Source: Phycisphaerales bacterium (GTDB lineage Bacteria; Planctomycetota; Phycisphaerae; Phycisphaerales; UBA1924). From it: a DNA stretch of 10,689 nucleotides. The first letter of the stretch is position 1. Each line of letters starts with the position of its first letter. Location: the NCBI GenBank assembly GCA_029212425.1, contig JARGNC010000084.1, positions 1-10,689 of the forward strand. Direction: 5' to 3'. The notes beneath the pieces were generated by a model. The model worked only from the letters and a program-made list of their open reading frames with translations. It had not been told where the DNA came from and did not search any database. Below are positions 1 to 6,040 of the stretch, piece by piece. Position numbers and translations under genes: made by a program.

Positions 1-324
1 GCTCGGCGGTATGAGCTCGGGGTCGTGCGAGCGGTTGGGGCGTCGAGGGGGCAGTTGGTTCGGCTCATCTGTGGTCAGGCGTTGATCATCGGGATCACGG
101 CGTGCGTGCTTGGCACCTTGCTGGGACTCCAAGCGGCGTGGGGGGGGCAGCAAGTCAATCGGGTGACTGTTGGGATGGACCTGCGGTTCATGATCCCGCC
201 TGTGCTGCCGATCGTCGGGTCTTGGGTCGCGGCGGTGGTGTTGACCTTGCTCGCAGCGGCGCCGAGTGCGATCAGGCTCAACCGGTCGTCGGTCCGCGAG
301 CTGATGACATCCACAGGGGGATGA
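1..324 (+). CDS. ABC transporter permease, FtsX/MacB family, C-terminal fragment (5' end outside window)
   Basis: The reading frame is open from base 1 and ends with TGA at 322-324, giving 107 residues of the C-terminus of a longer protein. The first residues read RRYELGVVRAVGASRGQL, which matches the cytoplasmic loop typical of FtsX-like permeases (RRxEfGvlRAvGAsrxql). Two hydrophobic segments follow, roughly residues 23-44 and 64-88, and then a polar tail ending near RLNRSSVRELM, where relatives have the usual R-x-x-P-x-E-A-L-R tail. MacB, LolC/E and FtsX permeases share this arrangement and work with a separate ATPase in the inner membrane, moving lipoproteins, peptides or antibiotics or signalling to cell-wall hydrolases. 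The substrate cannot be told from this fragment. An in-frame GTG at 25 is internal and not a real start. Confidence 0.85.
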   Translation, partial: ARRYELGVVRAVGASRGQLVRLICGQALIIGITACVLGTLLGLQAAWGGQQVNRVTVGMDLRFMIPPVLPIVGSWVAAVVLTLLAAAPSAIRLNRSSVRELMTSTGG

Positions 325-391
325 CCAGTTGTGCACAATCGCTCGATTCGTGTGAGGATTCGTCCGATATGAGGAGAATCCGCTTGCTTTC

Positions 392-420
392 TTGCATGCT
401 GGACGGTTCAATACCATAAT
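392..420 (+). promoter_or_regulatory. Candidate sigma70-type promoter for infC
   Basis: TTGCAT at 392-397 and CATAAT at 415-420 are separated by 17 bases. The -10 box matches TATAAT at 5 of 6 positions and the -35 box matches TTGACA at 3 of 6. Transcription would start near 427, giving a leader of about 64 bases before the ATC start at 491. If this promoter is right, the upstream in-frame TTG at 392 cannot be the infC start, because it lies inside the -35 box. Confidence 0.5.
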
Positions 421-423
421 CCC

Positions 424-461
424 GCATCCAAACGGGATGCACAAGCAAACGGTGCTTGTGC
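424..461 (+). promoter_or_regulatory. Stem-loop leader of infC (two overlapping hairpins)
   Basis: Two inverted repeats lie back to back. The first pairs GCATCC (424-429) with GGATGC (435-440). The second pairs GCACAAGCA (439-447) with TGCTTGTGC (453-461), 9 perfect base pairs over a 5-base loop. They share bases 439-440, so they cannot both form fully. Both carry AAACGG at the apex (430-435 and 447-452). The predicted transcript start near 427 falls inside the first hairpin, so the second is the one likely to exist in RNA, 17 bases before the Shine-Dalgarno sequence. There is no T-tract, so it is not a terminator. A role in infC translation control is inferred. Confidence 0.45.
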
Positions 462-478
462 GTAAGTACAGTTCCACC

Positions 479-483
479 AGGAG
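479..483 (+). promoter_or_regulatory. Ribosome binding site that points to an ATC start for infC
   Basis: AGGAG at 479-483 is followed by a 7-base spacer (ACTTGAC) and then ATC at 491. No ATG, GTG or TTG in the infC frame sits at a proper distance from it; the next in-frame candidates are GTG 527 and ATG 551, too far downstream. This is the strongest Shine-Dalgarno match in the infC leader. Confidence 0.7.
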
Positions 484-490
484 ACTTGAC

Positions 491-1261
491 ATCGCTCGCA
501 GACGCTTTTTCCGCCAACAAGGTCCAGTGACACGGACCCGAATTAATCACATGATCCGCCTATCCCCGATCCGCTTGATCGGAGCTGATGGGGAACAGTT
601 GGGGGTTGTTGAAACTCCTGATGCAATGCGCATGGCGCAGCAAGCCGGTCTCGACCTTGTCGAGGTCGTTTCTGACTCGCGCCCTCCGGTGTGCAAGATC
701 ATGGACTACGGCAAGCACAAGTACGAACTCTCCAAACGCGAAAGCAAGTCCAAGTCCGCTGGTCTTGAGATGAAAGAAATTCGTCTCGGCCGATCGGTGA
801 AGATCGACCCGCATGATGTGCAGATCCGTGTGGATCAGGCGCGTCGGTTCTTGATCGCGGGACACAAGGTTTCGATTACACAGCGATTCCGTGGACGCGA
901 GATGATGCACAAGCAGCTTGGTGAAGAAAGACTCTTCCAGATCTGTCAGGACCTGAGCGATGTCGCGAAGATCGAGATGGCGCCGCGAACCGCGGGACGC
1001 CAGATCACGCTCGTGCTCGGGCCGGACAAAGCGAAGATCGAGTCGTACAAAGCGAAACTTGCCAAGGAAGGGCGAGAAGCCGAGGAAGACCTCGCGAAGC
1101 TTGAAGCGGAAGTCGCGGCTCAGAACGCAGCGATCGAAGCATCGGAGGACGGCGAGGACCACGACGACGACGCGAAGTCCAAGAAGAAATCAAAGGGTCC
1201 AAAGGACGATCGTGCATCGAATCCTGTGGACGATGAGATCGCTGATTTGCTTGGCGGCTGA
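491..1261 (+). CDS. infC: Translation initiation factor IF-3, with probable ATC start and long charged C-terminal tail
   Basis: IF-3 binds the 30S subunit, prevents premature 50S joining and rejects non-AUG starts and wrong initiator tRNA. From an ATC start the protein has 256 residues. The N-domain begins at RINHMIRLSPIRLIG (17-31) and includes PPVCKIMDYGK (65-75); the C-domain carries RFRGREM (132-138) and ends near residue 180. Usual IF-3 proteins are about 170-200 residues, so the last 75 or so are extra: a probable coiled coil, an acidic stretch and a lysine-rich segment. I chose ATC 491 because AGGAG stands 7 bases upstream and the product starts MARRRFFRQ, a plausible short basic leader. 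E. coli infC starts at AUU and the Myxococcus xanthus gene at AUC, so this is known in the family and allows autorepression. Other starts: TTG 392 (inside the promoter), ATG 437, GTG 527, ATG 551. No rpmI or rplT follows. Identity is certain; the start is likely but unproven. Confidence 0.96.
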   Translation: MARRRFFRQQGPVTRTRINHMIRLSPIRLIGADGEQLGVVETPDAMRMAQQAGLDLVEVVSDSRPPVCKIMDYGKHKYELSKRESKSKSAGLEMKEIRLGRSVKIDPHDVQIRVDQARRFLIAGHKVSITQRFRGREMMHKQLGEERLFQICQDLSDVAKIEMAPRTAGRQITLVLGPDKAKIESYKAKLAKEGREAEEDLAKLEAEVAAQNAAIEASEDGEDHDDDAKSKKKSKGPKDDRASNPVDDEIADLLGG

Positions 1262-1287
1262 TCTCTGATCGAAACCAGACATACACC

Positions 1288-1317
1288 AGCCCCGTGTGCG
1301 TTGCATGCGGGGCTTTT
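1288..1317 (+). terminator. Rho-independent terminator after infC
   Basis: AGCCCCG (1288-1294) pairs with CGGGGCT (1308-1314), and the stem can extend inward by four more pairs, two of them G-T, to a 5-base loop. TTTT follows directly, then CGTTT. The T-tract is on the + strand side only, so it serves infC. Read on the - strand, where the HIT gene ends at 1328, the stem has no T-tract and would work poorly. Confidence 0.85.
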
Positions 1318-1327
1318 CGTTTCGTGA

Positions 1328-1795
1328 TCAGCCGTCGCGTTTGATCAGGAGTTTGGTGAGCGAATCCTTGAGCGCTGCGTGGAGTTGCTGGTCGTGTCCT
1401 TGTGCGTCTGCGACGCGTGCGTTTCCGAAGTCGTACGCTTCGAATGGTCCTTGCTTGCGGAGTGTGGGGTCTTCTGTGTCGAAGCGCGGGACGCAGTGGC
1501 CGTGGAGTTCGGGGACCTGGTTGCAGAGGACGAGGTAGTTGATGCGGTTTGAACCGGTGGCTTCCATGATCGCGTCTCCGAGCAGTGTGAGGTCGGAGAA
1601 GAACTGCGCGCGTTGATCGTGGTCGAGGTCGTTGGGTGAGGGGACAACGGTGCGTGGGAGGAGCATGCAGCAGCCGTTGATTGGATCGGGTTGGTATTTC
1701 CCAAGGATCGCGTATCCTGAGGGCATTTCGCAGATGAGTTCGGGATCGTTCCCGGCTTTGATTCGTTCTACTCGGTTTGCTATTGGTCCGCTCAC
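1328..1795 (-). CDS. HIT-domain protein (histidine triad nucleotide hydrolase/transferase-like)
   Basis: The product has 155 residues and starts at GTG 1795, which overlaps the uvrA stop in a GTGA; AAAGG stands 6 bases before the start. The fold is indicated by the motif ELHGHCVPRF (residues 97-105 and neighbours) preceded by a hydrophobic strand, NYLVLCN, near 86-92. In HIT proteins the pattern is H-x-H-x-H; the middle histidine is the nucleophile attacking the alpha phosphate of nucleotides such as Ap4A or nucleoside phosphoramidates. Here H98 and H100 are present but the third position is V102, so catalysis may be altered. A CC pair at 42-43 lies in the N-terminal part. Substrate unknown. 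Coupling to uvrA suggests co-expression, and a role in handling adenylylated or damaged nucleotides is only a guess. Confidence 0.88.
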   Translation of the reverse strand: MSGPIANRVERIKAGNDPELICEMPSGYAILGKYQPDPINGCCMLLPRTVVPSPNDLDHDQRAQFFSDLTLLGDAIMEATGSNRINYLVLCNQVPELHGHCVPRFDTEDPTLRKQGPFEAYDFGNARVADAQGHDQQLHAALKDSLTKLLIKRDG

Positions 1796-4700
1796 GGCTT
1801 GCCTTTCAGGAGTGGTTTGAGATACTGGCCGGTGTAACTCGCTTTGATCTTTGCGACTTCTTCTGGGGTTCCCGAGGCGAGGAGGGTACCACCCTTATCG
1901 CCGCCTTCGGGGCCCATGTCGTTGATCCAGTCGGCGCACTTGATGACATCGAGGTTGTGCTCGATGACGATGAGTGTGTTCCCGGCGTCGGCGAGTCGGT
2001 TGAGGACGGAGATGAGTTTGTTGATGTCCTCGAAATGGAGTCCGGTCGTGGGTTCGTCGAGAATGTAGAGGGTGTGTTCGCTGGATTGTGTGCCGTCGTG
2101 CTTGGTGCCTTTGCCCAGTTCGGTCGCGAGTTTGACGCGTTGGGCTTCGCCGCCCGACAAGGTCGTCGATGGTTGTCCGAGCGTGATGTATCCGAGTCCG
2201 ACATCGCGGAGGCAGGTGGTGAAGCGGAGGATTTTGGGATGGTTGGCGAAGAAGTCGCATGAGTCCTCAACGGTCATCGCGAGAACATCGGCGATGTTCT
2301 TGCCTTTGTACAAGACCTCGAGTGTCTCGCGGTTGTACCGCTTTGCATTGCAGACCTCGCACTCGACGAAGACATCGGGGAGGAAGTGCATCTCGATCTT
2401 CTTCATCCCTTGTCCCGAGCATGCTTCGCAGCGTCCGCCTCCTTTGTTGGATGCAACATTGAAGGAGAAGCGTCCGGGTTTGTAGCCTCGGATTTTGGAT
2501 TCTTTGGTCGCGGTGAAGACCTTGCGGATCTCGTCGAATATCCCGGTGTAGGTCGCGGGGTTGGAGCGGGGCGTGCGACCGATCGGGGATTGATCGACCT
2601 CGATGATGCGGTCGATGTGCTGGAGACCTGTAATCCGCGAGTGATCTCCCGGCTTGTTCTTGCGGGACGCGGCGGTCCCCATCACATGCTGTTTGGCGGC
2701 ACGCAGCAAAATCTGATTGACGAGCGTGGACTTGCCCGAACCCGAAACGCCGGTGACGGCGAGCATGCCTCCGATGGGGAAGGGGACATCGATGTTCTTG
2801 AGGTTGTTGTGACGAGCGCCCTTGACGGTCATTGCTTTTTTGAGATTGAGTTTGCGTCGCTGGGTTGGGACTTCGATTTTCTTGCGTCCCGAGAGGTAGT
2901 CTCCGGTGAGTGACCCCTTGGTGTTGATGATGTCTTTGATGGATCCTTGCGCGACGACGGTGCCGCCGTGGACTCCGGGACCCGGACCAATATCAACGAT
3001 GTGATCCGCGGCTCGGATGGTGTCCTCGTCGTGCTCAACGACCAGCACGGTGTTCCCGATGTCCGTGAGGTGACGGAGGGTCCGGATCAAGCGATCGTTA
3101 TCGCGTTGGTGGAGTCCGATGGTGGGTTCGTCGAGGACATAGCACGCGCCGACGAGCCCTGATCCGACCTGGGTCGCCAGCCGGATGCGCTGGGCTTCGC
3201 CGCCTGACAAGGTTGCGGTGCGCCGGTCGAGGGAGAGGTAGTCGAGACCGACGGATTCGAGGAACTGCAAGCGGTTGATGATCTCTCGGAGGATCGCTTC
3301 GGCGATGTGCGCGTGTTCTTTGGAAAGTTTGAGTCCCTTGATGTACTGGATCGCGTCGGTGATGTTGAGTCGTGCGAGCTCGGAGATGTTGAGGATGGAG
3401 CCGTCGTTGGTTGGTCGGCCGATGACGGTGTCGGAACCTGCTTTCTTCATGTCCGCTTTGTGCGAGGATTCGATCGTGACATGGAGGGCGGCGGTTTTGA
3501 GTCGGTCTCCGCAGCATGCTGGGCAGGTGACTTCCTGCTGGAACTGGTGGAGGTGGTCTTTGACCCAACTGGATTCGGTTTTGTGGAACCAGTTGCTGAG
3601 CATCGGGTAGACGCCGTCCCATTGCTTGCGGTATTTGGTTTTGCCTTTGAGGTGTGCGTTGGCGTAGTCCGTGCCGTGCATGAGGAGGTTGTAGAGGTCC
3701 TCGGACATGGCGCTGAGGTGCATCGACTGGGGGATTTCGAACGCACGGCAGAACTTGCGGAGCATGCGAGGGTAGATCATCCCGCCCGGCCCGTTTTTCT
3801 TCCAAGGTTGGATCGCGTTGTTGAGGATCGCGACATCTTTGTTGGGGACGACGAGTTCCTCACCAAACTCAAGAATCACTCCAAGACCATGACATTCGGG
3901 ACACGCGCCGAAGGGGGAGTTGAACGAGAACAATCGAGGCGAGAGTTCCGCGAGGGAAATCTCTGGATGGTCAGGGTCCGCGAAGTGTTCGCTGAACGCG
4001 TGGTCGGTCCAGAGTTCTTTGTCGTTGGGATCGTTGATGGAGATGACCACCGATCCCTCTGCGAGCCGCAGCGCCGCTTCGATGGATTCGACAAGGCGTT
4101 GGCGTGCGTCGTCCTTGATGACGATCCGATCGACGACCGCGTCGATGGTGTGTTTTTTGTGTCGGTGGAGTTTGAGTGGGTTCTCGTTGTCTTCTTTGAG
4201 TGCTTCGCGGAGGTCGGTGATGTCTCCGTTGACTCGGGCGCGGGTCCAACCCTGTTTGGTAAAGTCTTCGAGGGTGTCCTTGTGGAAGCCCTTCTTCGCG
4301 CGGACGACGGGCGCGAGGACCATGAGTCGTGTGCCTTCACCAAAGTCCATGACATGATCGACGATCTGGGTTGCGGAGGACGCTTCGATGGGGCGACCGG
4401 ATCGAGCAGTGACGGTGCCGTCTTTCTTGGTTTTGGTCGGCGCCCAGGAGCGTGGGGTTCCGCAGCGTGCGAAGAGCAGGCGGAGGTAGTCGTAGATCTC
4501 AGTGGTGGTCGCGACGGTCGAGCGTGGGTTGTGGGATGCGGATCGTTGCTCGATCGCGATGGTGGGGGGGATGCCTTCGATTTCTTCGATGTCTGGTTTT
4601 TTGAGCTGGTCGAGGAACTGACGCGCGTACGCGGAGAGCGATTCCATGTACTTGCGTTGACCCTCAGCGAAGATCGTGTCGAACGCGAGCGAGGACTTTC

Positions 4701-4902
4701 CCGACCCTGACAATCCTGTGATGATGACGAGCTGGTCGCGTGGGATGTCGATGTCGAGGGATTTGAGGTTGTGCTCTTTCGCGCCTCGGATGCGGATGCA
4801 CTTGTTTGGATCAACCAACGGCTTCACCTCAGCGGCTTTGGCACGCTTCTTGGTGACCTTTTTCTTGGTCGATTTTTTGGTTGTCTTCTGGGCTGGACTC
4901 AC
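1792..4902 (-). CDS. uvrA: UvrABC excinuclease subunit A
   Basis: UvrA is the damage-sensing ATPase of nucleotide excision repair; it dimerises, loads UvrB on the lesion and is released. The 1036-residue product has the whole family plan. ATPase I has Walker A GLSGSGKSS (63-71), signature LSGGEAQ (565-571) and Walker B YVLDEP (588-593). ATPase II has Walker A GVSGSGKS (718-725), signature (915-921) and Walker B LYILDEP (945-951). Cysteine pairs C334/C337 and C460/C463 correspond to the first zinc site. The C-terminal zinc finger is C825-x2-C828-x19-C848-x2-C851, preceded by a 5-residue insertion. Family members are usually about 940 residues; part of the excess is a lysine-rich N-terminal tail (5-35). 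The start is GTG 4902, overlapping the upstream gene's stop as GTGA. I see no good Shine-Dalgarno, so translation probably depends on coupling. The stop likewise overlaps the HIT gene start. Confidence 0.98.
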   Translation of the reverse strand: MSPAQKTTKKSTKKKVTKKRAKAAEVKPLVDPNKCIRIRGAKEHNLKSLDIDIPRDQLVIITGLSGSGKSSLAFDTIFAEGQRKYMESLSAYARQFLDQLKKPDIEEIEGIPPTIAIEQRSASHNPRSTVATTTEIYDYLRLLFARCGTPRSWAPTKTKKDGTVTARSGRPIEASSATQIVDHVMDFGEGTRLMVLAPVVRAKKGFHKDTLEDFTKQGWTRARVNGDITDLREALKEDNENPLKLHRHKKHTIDAVVDRIVIKDDARQRLVESIEAALRLAEGSVVISINDPNDKELWTDHAFSEHFADPDHPEISLAELSPRLFSFNSPFGACPECHGLGVILEFGEELVVPNKDVAILNNAIQPWKKNGPGGMIYPRMLRKFCRAFEIPQSMHLSAMSEDLYNLLMHGTDYANAHLKGKTKYRKQWDGVYPMLSNWFHKTESSWVKDHLHQFQQEVTCPACCGDRLKTAALHVTIESSHKADMKKAGSDTVIGRPTNDGSILNISELARLNITDAIQYIKGLKLSKEHAHIAEAILREIINRLQFLESVGLDYLSLDRRTATLSGGEAQRIRLATQVGSGLVGACYVLDEPTIGLHQRDNDRLIRTLRHLTDIGNTVLVVEHDEDTIRAADHIVDIGPGPGVHGGTVVAQGSIKDIINTKGSLTGDYLSGRKKIEVPTQRRKLNLKKAMTVKGARHNNLKNIDVPFPIGGMLAVTGVSGSGKSTLVNQILLRAAKQHVMGTAASRKNKPGDHSRITGLQHIDRIIEVDQSPIGRTPRSNPATYTGIFDEIRKVFTATKESKIRGYKPGRFSFNVASNKGGGRCEACSGQGMKKIEMHFLPDVFVECEVCNAKRYNRETLEVLYKGKNIADVLAMTVEDSCDFFANHPKILRFTTCLRDVGLGYITLGQPSTTLSGGEAQRVKLATELGKGTKHDGTQSSEHTLYILDEPTTGLHFEDINKLISVLNRLADAGNTLIVIEHNLDVIKCADWINDMGPEGGDKGGTLLASGTPEEVAKIKASYTGQYLKPLLKGKP

Positions 4903-5099
4903 GGCGATGGGACCGCGGGGGGTGTTGTGTGTGTTTGCTCGTTCATCTGGATGCGTTCTTGGGCGCGCTGTTCGCTGCGATGCTTTTGGTACATAAAGAA
5001 TCCGAGGAGGATAAATCCGATCGCGAGTCCGGTGCAGTAGGAACCCAGTTTGGAGCGGAAACTACTCGGAGTTGAGTCGGGGTGTTGGGGGTGTGCCAT
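4899..5099 (-). CDS. Small single-pass membrane protein upstream of uvrA, unrecognised
   Basis: From ATG 5099 the product has 66 residues; an in-frame TTG at 5105 would add two. It has a proline- and serine-rich N-terminus, one clear transmembrane segment (about 20-36, core GLAIGFILLGFFMY), then a charged, probably helical stretch rich in R, E and Q (KHRSEQRAQERIQMNEQ) and a threonine-proline tail. The positive residues just after the segment suggest the C-terminus is cytoplasmic. I do not recognise a family. Support for it being real is its stop at 4899-4901, which overlaps the uvrA GTG as GTGA, exactly as uvrA overlaps the HIT gene. No strong Shine-Dalgarno is visible before the start. It may matter mainly as the translational lead-in for uvrA or may have its own membrane role. 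Confidence 0.65.
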   Translation of the reverse strand: MAHPQHPDSTPSSFRSKLGSYCTGLAIGFILLGFFMYQKHRSEQRAQERIQMNEQTHTTPPAVPSP

Positions 5100-5110
5100 A
5101 GACAAAGACT

Positions 5111-5122
5111 GTATCCCGATAC
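5111..5122. promoter_or_regulatory. Short inverted repeat before the uvrA operon, possible operator
   Basis: GTATC-CC-GATAC is a perfect 5-2-5 palindrome 11 bases upstream of the small membrane gene's ATG. CCCGAT also occurs twice here (5115-5120 and 5122-5127, the second written with its leading C). A site this close to the start could be an operator. It does not match the E. coli LexA box, and a 10-base palindrome can arise by chance. I could not define a convincing promoter for this operon. The rest of 5123-5350 shows nothing I can support. Confidence 0.2.
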
Positions 5123-5350
5123 CCGATCAAAACCCACCCCAAAGTTGTGTGAATCGTCGTTCTTGACCGTTGGATGGGGAGATTATGGGGTCTGGAGAAT
5201 CATGTTTGAAGTCTTGTGGTCTTGTGTTGGGAAAGTCGTACTCTCTTGGTAATTCAGTGGATACCATTGCTCCCTCGGGCACGGAGCGCCCCAACCACTT
5301 CTTCCCAACTTGCCAAGGTCGGCACGGGACAAGGCAGACGCTCCATTCAT

Positions 5351-6040
5351 ATGCAGACACGATTCAACATCAACCGTTTGAGCAATCACAGCCGAGCCCG
5401 CGCGATGGGTGTGCTCGATGGTGCGGCGTGGTTGGTTGGGTTGACGCTTGTCGTCACCAGCGCGATCTGGACGAAGCAGACCGGTGCGCTGCCTGCGCTC
5501 GTCGGCGTGGATCGTTCGGTATCGATGGTTGAGCAAACGCAGATCGATGTTCCCACTTTGGTTGAGAGTGATTCAAACCCTGCCATTGTGGAAAACGTTG
5601 AGGAAGCAACTGTTGAAGTTCCAATGGCTTCTGAACTTGAAGCTGCACCTGAGCTTGAACAAGAGCCAGTGATTGATCCGTCGTATCGCTGGTTTGATGG
5701 CAAACTCGTCCGTCCCGCTCGCGTCATTTACATGACGGTCACGGGATACTCTCCCGATGCCCGATCCTGTGGTGAGTTCGCGGATGGGAAGACCGCGACG
5801 ATGAAATCCGTCTGGACCAACGGCATGAAGCTCGTTGCTGCAGATCCGCGTGTGCTGCCTTACTGGTCGATGGTTTCGGTCCCTGGATATGCGAACAGCG
5901 AGATTGTTCCTGTTCTTGACTGCGGCGGGGCGATCAAAGGTAACCGTCTTGACCTGCTCTATCCAACACACAAGATCGCACTGCAGTGGGGTGTGCGTCA
6001 GGTGCCTGTGACTGTATGGGAATATGTCGAATCGGAATGA
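5351..6040 (+). CDS. Membrane-anchored 3D-domain protein (probable peptidoglycan-active enzyme)
   Basis: From ATG 5351 the product has 229 residues: a basic N-terminus, one hydrophobic anchor (about 22-41), an acidic linker rich in E, V and P (about 60-112), and a C-terminal 3D domain (about 125-229). The domain shows MTVTGYSPD, then AADPRVLPY, VLDCGGAIKGN and RLDLLYPTH. The three aspartates that give the family its name are all present at D165, D190 and D201. 3D domains have a double-psi barrel related to the catalytic part of MltA-type lytic transglycosylases and occur in wall-remodelling proteins such as YocH and YuiC. The single hydrophobic anchor would place the domain in the periplasm. 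The only two cysteines, C140 and C191, are both in the domain and could form a disulfide. No strong Shine-Dalgarno precedes 5351; ATG 5405 is possible but would shorten the region before the anchor. The last 17 bases overlap the next gene. Confidence 0.85.
   Translation: MQTRFNINRLSNHSRARAMGVLDGAAWLVGLTLVVTSAIWTKQTGALPALVGVDRSVSMVEQTQIDVPTLVESDSNPAIVENVEEATVEVPMASELEAAPELEQEPVIDPSYRWFDGKLVRPARVIYMTVTGYSPDARSCGEFADGKTATMKSVWTNGMKLVAADPRVLPYWSMVSVPGYANSEIVPVLDCGGAIKGNRLDLLYPTHKIALQWGVRQVPVTVWEYVESE

Noticed and set aside
356..381. Inverted repeat GGATTC/GAATCC after the permease gene, considered as a terminator
   Set aside because: The stem is only 6 bp with a 14-base loop and no proper T-tract follows.
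369..419. A 16-codon open frame upstream of infC as a possible leader peptide
   Set aside because: It would be encoded upstream of the predicted transcription start near 427 and overlaps the promoter boxes, so it is unlikely to be on the infC mRNA.
560..1162. A 200-codon open frame opposite infC
   Set aside because: Shadow of the IF-3 gene; no domain, no ribosome binding site and an R/L/D-rich composition.
3098..3805. A 235-codon open frame on the - strand in another frame of uvrA
   Set aside because: It is rich in R, P and H, as expected of an alternate-frame shadow, and lies wholly inside uvrA.
3307..4710. A 467-codon open frame on the + strand opposite uvrA
   Set aside because: uvrA on the - strand is beyond doubt here; the antisense frame has low-complexity V/D/G/E/F composition typical of the complement of a GC-rich gene and shows no recognisable domain.
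5111..5126. CTGT-like sequence before the uvrA operon, considered as a LexA box
   Set aside because: CTGT is followed after 8 bases by ACCC rather than ACAG, so it does not meet the E. coli consensus.
5163..5189. TTGACC followed by TATGGG, considered as a promoter for the 3D-domain gene
   Set aside because: The -35 box is good but the spacer is only 15 bases and the -10 box matches at 3 of 6, and it lies about 160 bases before the gene.
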